A stretch of DNA of 64,000 nt from Rhodobiaceae bacterium. Lineage in GTDB: Bacteria > Pseudomonadota > Alphaproteobacteria > Parvibaculales > Parvibaculaceae. Positions 9,331 to 17,734 of this stretch are shown here, piece after piece. Location: the NCBI GenBank assembly GCA_003330885.1, contig CP030277.1, positions 124,001 to 188,000 on the forward strand, read 5' to 3'. Under the pieces are notes generated by a model that searched no databases, had not been told where the DNA came from, and saw only the letters and a program-made list of their open reading frames with translations. Both the position numbers and the translations under genes were made by a program. How positions within the stretch are numbered: position 1 is the stretch's first letter; each line of letters starts with the position of its first letter.

Positions 9331-10482
9331 ATGCGCATCGGAATTCTGACAGGTGGCGGGGATGTTCCTGGACTGAACCCGTGCATCAAGGCGGCAACGA
9401 GGGCCGCTGAGACACTCGGCTGGGAAATGGTCGGCTTTCGTCGCGGTTGGGCGGGGCCTCTGAACTACAACCCGGATGACAAGGCAGGCTCAGATCATTT
9501 GCTCATGCCATTGGACCGGTCTCGCGTTCGCAAGATCGACCGGACAGGCGGTACTGTGCTCCATACCTCCCGAACCAAACCGAGCAAGGTCAAAAAGGAG
9601 GACATCCCCTCTTTCGTCAAAGACGCGACCCTGAACGAGGATGGCACATACGATTGCACGGCCCATGTCCTGCGCGTGATGGAAAGCGTCGGCATTGATG
9701 CGCTCATTCCCATCGGCGGTGATGACACGCTCTCCTACGGCGCGCGGCTCTATCAGGAAGGCATGAAAACCATGTCGATCCCCAAGACCATGGACAATGA
9801 TGTTTTCGGGACGGATTATTGCATTGGTTTTTCCACCGCAGTCACCCGCTCAATTGACAGTATTACAGGGCTTCGCACGTCGACGGGCTCTCACGAACGC
9901 ATTGCTGTTGTTGAACTCTTCGGTCGCAATTCCGGCGAAACCGCCCTCATGTCGGGTGCGTTGGCTGACGCTGATCGCGTGTTGATTGCCGAGGTCCCGT
10001 TTGATGTAAACCGCGTCGCCGAAATGCTTGCGGCAGACCGGGCTGCAAACCCATCCAACTACTCCATGGTCTGTGTGTCTGAAGGTGCGCAGATGGAGGG
10101 TGGCGAAATCATTGAGCGGGGAGAGGCGGATGCCTACGGACACCGCAAGCTCGGCGGCATTGGACAAATGCTGGGAGATGAGATCAAACGCATCACCGGC
10201 ATCAACATCATCTCGCAGAATTTGGGATACATCATGCGCGCAGGTGCACCGGATGCGCTGGATCAGATGGTCTCTCGCTCCTATGGCACCATGGCTGTGC
10301 AACTGTTGGCCGAAGGACAGCATGGGCTGATGATGGCTCTGCAGGACGGGAAATATACGACGGTTCCCGGCGATACCTGTATTCAGGGGGAGAAGCGCGT
10401 CGACATTGACGCCTTCTACGACACGGAAACCTATCGTCCCCGCGTGGATCAGATCCTCGGCAAGCCGATGTTTATGTATTGA
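9331..10482 (+). CDS. pfp: 6-phosphofructokinase, pyrophosphate-dependent type
   Basis: 383 residues. The PFK core is clear: GGGDVPGLN (phosphoryl donor loop), GGDDT (129-133), PKTMDND (151-157) and GFSTAVTRS. Two positions decide the donor: ATP enzymes have Gly after GGD and Gly in the GTIDND loop, while here Asp132 and Lys152 occupy them, the pattern known for PPi-dependent enzymes (EC 2.7.1.90). It should reversibly interconvert fructose 6-phosphate and fructose 1,6-bisphosphate. The ATG at 9331 has GGGAGAGGG. It is preceded by the HAD gene and ends 3 bp from the convergent thioesterase gene. Donor assignment is inferred from these residues. Confidence 0.88.
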   Translation: MRIGILTGGGDVPGLNPCIKAATRAAETLGWEMVGFRRGWAGPLNYNPDDKAGSDHLLMPLDRSRVRKIDRTGGTVLHTSRTKPSKVKKEDIPSFVKDATLNEDGTYDCTAHVLRVMESVGIDALIPIGGDDTLSYGARLYQEGMKTMSIPKTMDNDVFGTDYCIGFSTAVTRSIDSITGLRTSTGSHERIAVVELFGRNSGETALMSGALADADRVLIAEVPFDVNRVAEMLAADRAANPSNYSMVCVSEGAQMEGGEIIERGEADAYGHRKLGGIGQMLGDEIKRITGINIISQNLGYIMRAGAPDALDQMVSRSYGTMAVQLLAEGQHGLMMALQDGKYTTVPGDTCIQGEKRVDIDAFYDTETYRPRVDQILGKPMFMY

Positions 10483-10485
10483 AGC

Positions 10486-10914
10486 TCAGGCCTTCAGCAA
10501 ACGTTCCACCGCGCGCGCTTTAAGCGCGATTTTGCCATCATCATTGGTGAAGGTCGCTTCCACATAGGCCTGCGTTTTGGAGACATTCACCACTTCGCCG
10601 ACGCAGGTAAGCGTGCCGCCGGTGACGGGTCGGAAATAGTGAAGGTTCAGGTCAACGGTTGTGAAGTTCTGATCATCCTCTAGGAGCGTCATCAAGGCGA
10701 AAGAACATGTCTGGTCTGCAAGGGTCGCGAGATAGCCACCAAACACCGCCTGCGGGTTCATGAATTCCGGGTTCACCGGCCACTCATAGGTAATCCGCCC
10801 CTCCCCAATTTCCGTGAGCTTGCCGTCATAAAGCTTCAATGCATGCACATGAGGTGGAGCTTTTTCCATGTCCTGATCCAGAATGCGATCAAGAATATTC
10901 TTCCAACTGGGCAT
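10486..10914 (-). CDS. PaaI-type hotdog-fold thioesterase
   Basis: 142 residues with the hotdog pattern NPQAVFGGYLATLADQTCSFAL (helix with catalytic-site Gly and Asp) and the strand pair TTVDLNLHYFRPVTGGTL. Likely hydrolyses an acyl-CoA thioester in the cytosol. Its ATG overlaps the stop of the isocitrate-lyase-family gene by one base (TAATG), so the two are translationally coupled and probably act in one pathway. Confidence 0.85.
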   Translation of the reverse strand: MPSWKNILDRILDQDMEKAPPHVHALKLYDGKLTEIGEGRITYEWPVNPEFMNPQAVFGGYLATLADQTCSFALMTLLEDDQNFTTVDLNLHYFRPVTGGTLTCVGEVVNVSKTQAYVEATFTNDDGKIALKARAVERLLKA

Positions 10915-11792
10915 TACTCACTATCACCTTCAAATGTGGCGGCCTCTGCCAGCATGTCGCCCAGGCCAATCACGTCGTTGTATTTCTGGAACGTCACGCG
11001 AGGTGTGTCGATGGGCAGCTTGTTGGCGGCCAGCATATCCGCATAAAGCGTCTGCAACCGCTCCGTCACGGAAAGAAGCGCTGACACCGGGAAGATCGCA
11101 ATCTTATAGCCAAGCTCTTGGAGCGTTGGGCCATCGAGATAAGGTGTCTTTCCATCTTCCACCATGTTCGCAACAAGCGGCGTTCCGCTAAACGTCGCTG
11201 CGACTGTTTCCAACTCCTCTATGGAACAGGGTGCTTCGATGAAGAGAATGTCCGCCCCTGCATTGAGAAAGGCTTCTCCTCGTCTGAGAGCTTCATCAAA
11301 TCCATCCGTCGCTCGTGCGTCTGTCCGCGCCATCACTTTGAAGTCCGGATTGTCTCGCGCCTCCACCGCTGCACGAATTTTTGCGGCGGCATCGTTCGTG
11401 GGCACGATCTCTTTGTTCTCCATATGCCCGCAGCGTTTGGGAAAGACCTGATCTTCCAGTTGAATGCAGGCGACACCGGCCTGCTCATAGAGGCGGGTGA
11501 GGCGTGCTGCGTTGAGCGGACCCCCATGACCATTGTCGCCATCAGCAAAAACAGGGACAGGAGTTGCCGCCCCTGCCAGTGCGCGCGCGCGATCCGCCAT
11601 CTCCGTGGCACTCATGAGACCGATATCTGGAACGCCTAATGTGGAACCCGCGACACCAAAGCCGGTCATATAGACAGCCTTGGCGCCGGCCTGCGCGGCC
11701 AGCTTCGCCGAAAGCGCGTCATAGGCGCCAGGTGCCAAGATAATGTCAGGGCCGCTGAGCAATGCGCTCAACTGATCAATTGCTGATGGCAT
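10914..11792 (-). CDS. isocitrate lyase / PEP mutase family enzyme
   Basis: 292 residues of the phosphoenolpyruvate mutase/isocitrate lyase barrel. FADGDNGHGG carries the metal-binding Asp residues, QLEDQVFPKRCGH contains the KRCGH signature with the lyase catalytic Cys, and MARTDARATDGFDEAL follows. The Cys favours a C-C lyase (methylisocitrate lyase-like) or oxaloacetate decarboxylase over a phosphonate mutase. Substrate unknown. It is second in a leftward operon after the XRE-cupin regulator (9-bp gap) and overlaps the thioesterase start. Confidence 0.85.
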   Translation of the reverse strand: MPSAIDQLSALLSGPDIILAPGAYDALSAKLAAQAGAKAVYMTGFGVAGSTLGVPDIGLMSATEMADRARALAGAATPVPVFADGDNGHGGPLNAARLTRLYEQAGVACIQLEDQVFPKRCGHMENKEIVPTNDAAAKIRAAVEARDNPDFKVMARTDARATDGFDEALRRGEAFLNAGADILFIEAPCSIEELETVAATFSGTPLVANMVEDGKTPYLDGPTLQELGYKIAIFPVSALLSVTERLQTLYADMLAANKLPIDTPRVTFQKYNDVIGLGDMLAEAATFEGDSE

Positions 11793-11801
11793 AAGGTGTT
11801 C

Positions 11802-12407
11802 TCAAAAAGAAGGGGGGGTGCAGGAAGAAACGATGACGCACTCTTCCTTGCCCAGATTACGGAAACGATGGGGCAGGCGGCTGTCAAAATAATAAGCTTC
11901 GCCCGGTTGTAGAAGTCGGGTTTCGCCACCGACCGTCAGGACAATTTCACCGGAGATCACGATGCCGCATTCTTCGCCGGAATGCGCGAGCATTTCTTCG
12001 CCCGTGTCGGCGCCTGGCTGATATTTCTCGTGCATCATCTGGATGGCGCGATTGCGGGTGTCCTTGCCCAGAAGCTTGAAGGAGATCGGGTCGCCGCCTG
12101 CGATTTCCTTCTGATCCTTTTCGCCATAGAAAATCTGCCGATTGGGCTGCATGTCCAGCGTCAGAAAATCAGTCATGCTGATGGGAAACCCATCCAGCAC
12201 CTTTTTCATGGAGCCGATGGAGGGGCTGATCCGCTCCTGCTCAATGAGCGAAATGGTGCCATTGGTGACACCAGCGCGCTTGGCCAATTCCCGCTGAGAA
12301 AACCCATACATCTTGCGGAGATCGCGAAGCCGCCGTCCAATATCCGGCGATTCTGTCTTGGTTTCAGCCTGGGCCTGCCCGTGGGCGATGCGAAAATCCT
12401 TGGTCAT
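11802..12407 (-). CDS. XRE-family regulator with C-terminal cupin domain
   Basis: 201 residues. The helix-turn-helix spans about residues 25-80 (RLRDLRKMYGFSQRELAKRAGVTNGTISLIEQ) and a cupin_2 domain follows (about 120-195: GEECGIVISGEIVLTVGG, then PHRFRNLG). This is the PuuR-like architecture in which a small ligand binds the cupin. It is first in an operon with the lyase and thioesterase and is divergent from an omega-amino-acid transaminase, so amine or omega-amino-acid catabolism is a reasonable inducer class. The ATG has no clear ribosome site and abuts a 20-bp inverted repeat, which suggests autoregulation and possibly a leaderless mRNA. Confidence 0.9.
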   Translation of the reverse strand: MTKDFRIAHGQAQAETKTESPDIGRRLRDLRKMYGFSQRELAKRAGVTNGTISLIEQERISPSIGSMKKVLDGFPISMTDFLTLDMQPNRQIFYGEKDQKEIAGGDPISFKLLGKDTRNRAIQMMHEKYQPGADTGEEMLAHSGEECGIVISGEIVLTVGGETRLLQPGEAYYFDSRLPHRFRNLGKEECVIVSSCTPPSF

Positions 12408-12427
12408 TCGTTTAATTTACTAAACGA
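12408..12427. promoter_or_regulatory. inverted repeat abutting the XRE-cupin start codon
   Basis: Arms TCGTTTA and TAAACGA separated by 6 bp (ATTTAC), ending at the base before the ATG on the minus strand. It lies in the shared 123-bp region between the regulator and the divergent transaminase, so it is the best candidate operator for controlling both. Confidence 0.6.
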
Positions 12428-12530
12428 GCGGCATTTGTCACGCGCTCTCTTGGTTGCGTGGGCGCGGGTGAGGGCGTTCAATTGGGTCGTTGCAGCGAGG
12501 GAAAACACCTGTTGAGGCGAGGGACACACG

Positions 12531-13889
12531 ATGGCTGAGGCCGGAACCACAGAAAATCAGTCGGCGGACGGGGCTCCAAATGACCTGGAAGCCTTCTGGC
12601 TTCCCTTTACACCCAATCGGCATTTTAAGCGGGATCCGCGCATCGTTTCGCGCGCAAAGGACATGCACTATTTCAAACCCGACGGTACAGCTGTACTGGA
12701 CGGGACCGCCGGGCTCTGGTGCTCCAATGCGGGCCATTGTCGAGAGCCGATTGTTGAAGCGATTCAGGCGCAGGCGGCTGAGTTGGATTTTGCTCCGACC
12801 TTTCAATTCTCACACCCCAAAACATTTGAGGTGGCCAGCCGATTGACGGCAATGGCGCCGGACGGACTCGACTATGCGTTCTTCTGCAACTCGGGATCGG
12901 AAGCAGCGGACTCTGCGCTCAAAATGGCGCTCGCCTACCACCGCCTAAACGGTGAGGCATCGCGAACCCGTTTCATCGGTCGTGCGCGCGGCTATCACGG
13001 CACAGGCTTTGGGGGTATTTCCGTTGGCGGGATTTCGCCAAACCGAAAATTCTACGGCTCCCTACTGCCGGGTGTGGATCATCTTCCCCATACCTACAAT
13101 CGGGAGCGACAGGCTTTCAGCAAAGGCGAACCGGAATGGGGTGCCCATCTGGCCGACGAGCTTGAGAAGATTGTCGAGCTCCATGATGCCTCAACTGTCG
13201 CGGCAGTGATCGTTGAGCCTATGGCTGGATCCACCGGTGTGCTGCCGCCCCCGAAAGGATACCTCAAACGTTTGCGGGAGATTTGTACCCGCCACGGGAT
13301 TGTCCTGATCTTTGATGAGGTGATTACAGCTTTCGGTCGCTTGGGCGCTGCCACAGCGGCGGAACGCTTCGGTGTAACGCCGGACCTCATGACCTTTGCC
13401 AAAGGGGTCACAGGCGGCACAGTGCCCATGGGCGGTGTGCTGGTGTCGAAAGAGATCTATGACAGTTTCCAGGGCGAAGGCGGACCCGATCACGCCATCG
13501 ATCTCTTCCACGGCTACACCTATTCCGGCCATCCCCTGGCTATGGCGGCAGCGCTGGCGACGTTGGATCTGTACAGGGACGAAGGTCTGTTTGAGCAGGC
13601 CGCTGCGAACGAAACTGTGATGGCCGACGCGGCCCATGCACTCAAGGACCATCCATTGATGCTCGACATCAGAACCATCGGTCTAGTCGCCGCATTTGAT
13701 TTGGCGTCCATTGAAGGCCTGCCTGGAAAACGTGGTTACGATGCCATGTGCCGGGCCTTTCATGACGAAGGCATGATGATCCGTGTGACAGCTGACACCA
13801 TTGCCTTCTCACCGCCGCTTATGGCAACGGAAGACCACATTATGGAAATGTTTGAGAAGTTCAGGCGCGTGTTGGATGCGTGTTCCTAA
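12531..13889 (+). CDS. class III aminotransferase, beta-alanine/omega-amino acid:pyruvate type
   Basis: 452 residues. Landmarks are the substrate loop GLWCSNAGHCREPIVEAI, CNSGSEAADSALKMA, the phosphate-binding GYHGTGFGG, FDEVITAFGR with the PLP-binding Asp, and TFAKGVTGG with the PLP lysine. The sequence most resembles omega-amino acid (beta-alanine):pyruvate transaminases. It would convert beta-alanine or a related omega-amine to a semialdehyde, with alanine formed from pyruvate. Start ATG at 12531 behind GAGGG. Transcribed divergently from the XRE-cupin regulator, its likely controller. Confidence 0.9.
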   Translation: MAEAGTTENQSADGAPNDLEAFWLPFTPNRHFKRDPRIVSRAKDMHYFKPDGTAVLDGTAGLWCSNAGHCREPIVEAIQAQAAELDFAPTFQFSHPKTFEVASRLTAMAPDGLDYAFFCNSGSEAADSALKMALAYHRLNGEASRTRFIGRARGYHGTGFGGISVGGISPNRKFYGSLLPGVDHLPHTYNRERQAFSKGEPEWGAHLADELEKIVELHDASTVAAVIVEPMAGSTGVLPPPKGYLKRLREICTRHGIVLIFDEVITAFGRLGAATAAERFGVTPDLMTFAKGVTGGTVPMGGVLVSKEIYDSFQGEGGPDHAIDLFHGYTYSGHPLAMAAALATLDLYRDEGLFEQAAANETVMADAAHALKDHPLMLDIRTIGLVAAFDLASIEGLPGKRGYDAMCRAFHDEGMMIRVTADTIAFSPPLMATEDHIMEMFEKFRRVLDACS

Positions 13890-14004
13890 GGCCTGAAGGG
13901 GAAGTTTGGTGTCATTTTGTCGCAATGCAATATTTCGGTGCGGATTGAGGCAAAACACTCTTGTAAATCAGTCTACCCATCTTATCTCTTTTGCATGAGA
14001 CGGC

Positions 14005-14092
14005 GATCGGCCAACAAAGCAGCACCCCCCCTCCCGCTGCAGGCCTGATCCCACCCAGCCCCTGGCGCTCCCCTCGCCGGGGGCTTTCTTTT
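14005..14092 (+). ncRNA. candidate small RNA with two hairpins bearing C-rich, anti-Shine-Dalgarno-like loops
   Basis: Two hairpins lie in the gap between the transaminase and a convergent SDR. The first (14005-14050) stacks GATCGGCC with GGCC-T-GATC and then GCAGC with GCTGC around a 12-nt loop ACCCCCCCTCCC; an AACAAA bulge is on the 5' side. The second (14057-14085) is an 11-bp stem with one G-U pair, loop CTCCCCT, followed by TTCTTTT, a Rho-independent terminator. This layout recalls the CCUCCUCCC-loop (cuckoo) RNAs of Alphaproteobacteria, but the loop sequence is not identical. The exact 5' end is unknown; a weak promoter is possible near 13961-13989 (TTGTAA, 17 bp, TATCTC). Confidence 0.6.
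14057..14092 (+). terminator. Rho-independent terminator
   Basis: Stem AGCCCCTGGCG/CGCCGGGGGCT (one G-U pair), 7-nt loop, then a T-rich tail on the plus strand. It is 167 bp beyond the transaminase stop, so it probably ends the candidate small RNA and can also serve the transaminase transcript. Confidence 0.88.
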
Positions 14093-14131
14093 GCGGGAAG
14101 CAAAACCGGCAGCGTTCCGCTGGGTGTGATC

Positions 14132-14986
14132 TCAGTCTTCCTTTTTAAGACCCAACCGTCCGGCCATCATGCCGTCGACAGTGCGTTTGGGAAGCAGGCC
14201 CGGAAGCGTCCAATTCATCAAGCGCCCCGGCACAACCGCATAGCGTGTTCTCGGGTTTGCTGTTGTCAGCGCTTTCCAAACCGCGCGACCAAGCTTCTCA
14301 GGCGGGAAGCCCTTTTTGCCGTTTGCGATCATGTATTCCTTGATCCGATCGAGGGCTGGCGCGAAGGGACTGTTCTGATATTGCGTGACATCGACGTCTT
14401 CCGCCTTGTCCCAGATCTTTGTGGCAACAGCGCCGGGGCCCACGATCACTACATCAATGCCAAAGAGCATGAGCTCGCGACGGAGACTTTCGCTGACACC
14501 CTCCAGGCCATGTTTGGATGCAGCATAGGCGCCGAGGAAAGGCGCCCCGTTTTTCCCGGCAACAGAACTGATCATCACAATGCGTCCAGGCTTACCTGTA
14601 AGGTCTTTGTCGATACCAAGCAGAGGCGCAAAAGCCTGTGTCACAATTACCTGGCCGGTAATGTTCACTTCGAGCTGATTTCGAAATTCATCAATCGGCT
14701 GGTTGAGAACAGGTCCAGGTGCCGCGATGCCTGCATTGTTGACCAGCCCAAAAAGGGTCGCGCCATTCAACGCGTCACGGACCGTTCGTGCGCCTTGCGC
14801 CACCGCGGCTTCATCTGTGACGTCAAAGAGGAGCGGCGTGAACAGGTCACCAAATTCCGATTTAAGGCGCTCTCCATCCTCGGCCTTGCGGACGCTGCCA
14901 AAAACATGAACGCCATTTTTGGTGAGAATTTTCGTGATACCCCAGCCAATGCCGGTGGAAACACCTGTGACCACAACTGATTTCAT
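14132..14986 (-). CDS. short-chain dehydrogenase/reductase
   Basis: 284 residues. Classical SDR motifs are all present: TGVSTGIG (cofactor loop, residues about 7-14), NNAG, catalytic Ser in VMISSVAG and YAASK with catalytic Tyr and Lys. The C-terminal extension (ending near GRLGLKKED) and the LRREL segment suggest a lipid, steroid or retinol-type substrate, but this is loose. The ATG at 14986 follows GGAGG; a reading from 15019 is unlikely. Directly upstream lies a fragment of the GNAT gene that is intact at 17735-18181, so this SDR was probably once the neighbour downstream of that gene. Confidence 0.88.
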   Translation of the reverse strand: MKSVVVTGVSTGIGWGITKILTKNGVHVFGSVRKAEDGERLKSEFGDLFTPLLFDVTDEAAVAQGARTVRDALNGATLFGLVNNAGIAAPGPVLNQPIDEFRNQLEVNITGQVIVTQAFAPLLGIDKDLTGKPGRIVMISSVAGKNGAPFLGAYAASKHGLEGVSESLRRELMLFGIDVVIVGPGAVATKIWDKAEDVDVTQYQNSPFAPALDRIKEYMIANGKKGFPPEKLGRAVWKALTTANPRTRYAVVPGRLMNWTLPGLLPKRTVDGMMAGRLGLKKED

Positions 14987-15031
14987 CTGCTTTTCCTCCC
15001 CATGCGCCCGACCCCGCAACTTTCTTCGAGG

Positions 15032-15124
15032 TTAGAGCTCCATCTCATATCGCACCCAGTCTGTGCGTGTCGCCAGCTTGTCATATAGGTGCTGCGCGGT
15101 CTTATTGCTCGCTGCAGTCTGCCA
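15032..15124 (-). pseudogene. 3'-terminal fragment of a GNAT acetyltransferase gene (repeat copy 1)
   Basis: Bases 15034-15124 match 17737-17827, the last 91 bases of the intact GNAT gene, with three mismatches (15050, 15108, 15112). The fragment still reads in frame as the final 30 residues (WQTAASNKTAQHLYDK onward to YEMEL) and ends in TAA instead of TGA. There is no start or acetyl-CoA site, so it is not a gene. It marks the left end of the LysR-pirin-isochorismatase cassette. Confidence 0.9.
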
Positions 15125-15170
15125 CAATATGGATACGCAAACTCACACCGCCAAGGGGCAGGTTCCTTGG

Positions 15171-16094
15171 TTATGGTCTATCAAGTGGATCGTCGAAACG
15201 ATGGGCAAGCCTGACAACAAGGAAGTCGAGAAACGCCCGGACTTTCGGTGTTGCTCCACGATGACTGGGGAACATTGCGTGAAACTCAACTGAGGGTACT
15301 GACCAGTCGCCCAAAACGCGGACCAGTCGCTTCTTGTAATCATCGACATGCATATAACCCGGAAGGACGGTAATACCGGCTCCTTGGGCCGCCAAGCTCC
15401 TCAGCGTGCTGAAGTCATTGACAGACACACGCGTCTTTAAGGAGACCTGCTTGGTGGTATCACCACTTGAAAGCGTCCATTGATTTTTGGTGTGTCCGTC
15501 ATCCATTGCCAGGAGATCATGATTTTTGAGGTCTTCTGGTTCCTGCGGTACGCCCTGCGCGTCGAGATATTCTGGACTGGCGTAGAGAAACAGCCCGCAT
15601 CTGCCCAGACTGCGCGTCACCAGACTTGAATCCTGCAGGGTTCCTATTCGAACGACCAAATCGAAGCCCTCTTCAATGACATCAACCTGACGGTTTGCCA
15701 AAACCAGCTCCAGTTGCACTTCCGGATACTTCGCGATGAACTCATTGGCAATTGGCGCAAGCAACTGTTGACCGGTCGTGACCGAGGCGCTGACCCGCAG
15801 TGTACCGCGAGGAGTTTCAATGGCGTGCTCCACGCAGAGATCCGCGTGATTGGCTTCATCAAGCATGCGGCGGCAATGCTGATAATAGATTTGCCCGATC
15901 TCGGTGACATGAACCTTTCGAGTGGTTCGCTCCAACAGACGCACACCCAACCGCTTTTCGAGATTGGCAATCCGACGGCTGATGTTTGATTTTGGCAGAT
16001 GAGTTGCTTCTGCGGCCGCTGAGAATCCGCCGTGCTCAACAACATGGGCGAAAACTGCGAGTTCGTTCAGGTCTCTGCTTAGATTGTCGCTCAT
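15171..16094 (-). CDS. LysR family transcriptional regulator
   Basis: 307 residues. Winged helix-turn-helix at about residues 8-65 (ELAVFAHVVEHGGFSAAAEATHLPKSNISRRIANLEKRLG) followed by the two-lobe effector domain (RGTLRVSASVTTGQ onward). It belongs to the large CrgA/DsdC-like group seen next to small oxidative or electrophile-response genes. Divergent from pirin with a 97-bp gap, it should control pirin, the isochorismatase-like gene and the DUF2798 gene. All four lie between the two 91-bp GNAT repeats and look like one transferred or rearranged unit. Confidence 0.92.
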   Translation of the reverse strand: MSDNLSRDLNELAVFAHVVEHGGFSAAAEATHLPKSNISRRIANLEKRLGVRLLERTTRKVHVTEIGQIYYQHCRRMLDEANHADLCVEHAIETPRGTLRVSASVTTGQQLLAPIANEFIAKYPEVQLELVLANRQVDVIEEGFDLVVRIGTLQDSSLVTRSLGRCGLFLYASPEYLDAQGVPQEPEDLKNHDLLAMDDGHTKNQWTLSSGDTTKQVSLKTRVSVNDFSTLRSLAAQGAGITVLPGYMHVDDYKKRLVRVLGDWSVPSVEFHAMFPSHRGATPKVRAFLDFLVVRLAHRFDDPLDRP

Positions 16095-16104
16095 ATGAAA
16101 CAGT

Positions 16105-16143
16105 TTGTTCTGATTTGGAGTATTTATCGTGATATCGGAACAA
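16105..16143. promoter_or_regulatory. probable LysR control region between lysR and pirin
   Basis: An interrupted inverted repeat (TTGTTC at 16105-16110, GAACAA at 16138-16143) encloses a short LysR-box-like palindrome TATC-GT-GATA (16125-16134). Location midway between the divergent genes fits a LysR site; the sequence match alone is weak. Confidence 0.35.
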
Positions 16144-16191
16144 TCTAGCGTAGCCTCCGAACTTGAGACAAGCCCTGGTCGGAGGTGAATT

Positions 16192-16875
16192 GTGGAAATC
16201 CTGCGAAGAGATGATCTGAAGCGTGGCGGGTTCGCGGGCCTGCGTGAAACCCGGCTCGTGATGGACCGGCGCGTCTATGCCGGACGGGCAGAACCAGGTA
16301 CCTGGGACGGTATCGGAAATTTTGTCTATTTGGCTGATGCCAAATTTTTGCCAAAAGGCGAAACACACCTTCATGGCCACAAAGAAATCGACGTCATCTC
16401 AGTGATGGTCAAAGGCCGGATCGCTCATGAGGGGTCCCTAGAGCACGGTCAGCAGATGGACAGTCACAATGTCCAGGCCCAACGCGCGGGCGGTGAAGGT
16501 TTCTCTCACAACGAAATCAATCCTGACGATACGGAAAATCGAATGATCCAGCTGTGGGTGCTTCCGGAGCGAACGGGCGAACCGGCTAGCTACAAATTGT
16601 ACAGCCCAGTGAAAGGCGAGATGACCCGTGTGTATGGCGGCACGACCGATCAGGACGAGACCCTTGATAGCCATACGCTTATCGATGTTGGTCTTTTGAC
16701 AGAGGGCAACAACGTAAAAATCGATGGTCCATTCCTTGCCTATGTGACGCGTGGATCTGGTCGTCTGAACGACCATTCAGTTGGCGATGGTGACCTCATA
16801 AGAGGAGAGGAGCTTGAGTTTGACGCGCTTGAGCCCACGCAACTCATCGTCGTGCATACCAATCAATCTAGCTGA
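16192..16875 (+). CDS. pirin family protein (bicupin)
   Basis: 227 residues. The N-terminal cupin has the metal-binding pattern HLHGHKEIDVISVMVKG and ends with a His-containing strand (FSHNEIN), as in YhhW/YhaK-type pirins. These are iron-binding proteins, some with quercetin dioxygenase activity. The start is GTG at 16192 directly behind GGAGGTG; no ATG lies upstream in frame. It is followed 11 bp later by the isochorismatase-like gene and is divergent from lysR, a combination common in proteobacteria. Confidence 0.88.
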   Translation: MEILRRDDLKRGGFAGLRETRLVMDRRVYAGRAEPGTWDGIGNFVYLADAKFLPKGETHLHGHKEIDVISVMVKGRIAHEGSLEHGQQMDSHNVQAQRAGGEGFSHNEINPDDTENRMIQLWVLPERTGEPASYKLYSPVKGEMTRVYGGTTDQDETLDSHTLIDVGLLTEGNNVKIDGPFLAYVTRGSGRLNDHSVGDGDLIRGEELEFDALEPTQLIVVHTNQSS

Positions 16876-16886
16876 GGAGAAGAACC

Positions 16887-17480
16887 ATGGCGTATGAGCG
16901 TTTCAATGCTGACAACGCGGCAATGCTGCTGATCGACCATCAGGTCGGAACCATTGAGTGGATGCATTCTGCACCTAAGAGTGATGTCATCCGCAACACG
17001 CTGGCACTTGCGAAGACAGCCAAAGAACTGGGTATGCCAGTCTTGCTGACCAGCAGCCAGGAGGATCAAACTCAAGGGCTGCTGTTGCCAGAACTGAAGG
17101 CGCTCCTTCCCGAGGCGCACCAAAACCGCGTGAAGCGGGGTGGTATTGTTGATGCGTTTGACGATCCCAATTTTACAGCTGCCGTGAAAGCCACTGGGCG
17201 CAACAAGCTCATCATGGCCGGGTTACTGACAGAGGTGTGCCTAATTTATCCGGCCCTGAATGCTCAGGATGAAGGTTATGAGGTGCAAGCCGTGGCTGAT
17301 GCATCCGGATCTGGAACCAAACTAGGTGATGAAATTGCACTTAGTCGAATGCAACAAGCGGGCATTGGTGTTACCAGCACGATCCAGATCATGTCGGAGT
17401 TGGTGTTTGATTGGTCAAAGGGCGCGGGTCCTAAGATTCTTCCCGTCCTTGGCGAAATCTATGCGGAATTGGGCGAATAA
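16887..17480 (+). CDS. isochorismatase-like cysteine hydrolase (YcaC-type)
   Basis: 197 residues. The catalytic triad of the family is visible: Asp in LLIDHQVG (about residue 17), Lys in NRVKRGG and Cys in LTEVCLIYPAL (about residue 118). YcaC-type proteins form large oligomers and hydrolyse small amides or related compounds; the substrate is unknown. The ATG follows GAGGAG. It sits between pirin and the small DUF2798 gene in the LysR-controlled cassette. Confidence 0.9.
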   Translation: MAYERFNADNAAMLLIDHQVGTIEWMHSAPKSDVIRNTLALAKTAKELGMPVLLTSSQEDQTQGLLLPELKALLPEAHQNRVKRGGIVDAFDDPNFTAAVKATGRNKLIMAGLLTEVCLIYPALNAQDEGYEVQAVADASGSGTKLGDEIALSRMQQAGIGVTSTIQIMSELVFDWSKGAGPKILPVLGEIYAELGE

Positions 17481-17484
17481 CACC

Positions 17485-17733
17485 ATGGCGCTAAGTGCAA
17501 AAAGCGCGGAACTCGTGTCGGTGTTGTTTATTGCTGCCGGGATGAGCCTGCTCATGTCGGCGGCAATGCTTTTGCTCAATGTGGGCATGGCCCAGGATTT
17601 TTTGTCAGCGTGGATGAAGAGCTGGGCAGTCTCTACCGCGGTGGCCTACCCGGCGGCGCTCATGATTGTACCACTGGGTCGCAAGCTCACTGTTTGGTTG
17701 ACCAGTTCAAATAGCTCCGCCGATCAAAAGTAG
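17485..17733 (+). CDS. small DUF2798-like membrane protein
   Basis: 82 residues with two hydrophobic helices (about 12-32 and 46-66) and a short polar tail, matching the DUF2798 pattern (helix, FLSAWMKSW, helix, then P-L-x-R-K). Function unknown. It starts 4 bp after the isochorismatase stop and so is probably translationally coupled. Its stop is one base from the convergent GNAT stop, which is exactly where the 91-bp repeat begins, so it forms the right end of the cassette. Confidence 0.75.
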   Translation: MALSAKSAELVSVLFIAAGMSLLMSAAMLLLNVGMAQDFLSAWMKSWAVSTAVAYPAALMIVPLGRKLTVWLTSSNSSADQK

Positions 17734-17734
17734 C

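Noticed and set aside
13991-14980. A 329-codon plus-strand frame opposite the SDR at 14132-14986
   Set aside because: Antisense to a clear SDR; it crosses the terminator of the candidate small RNA and shows no protein family.
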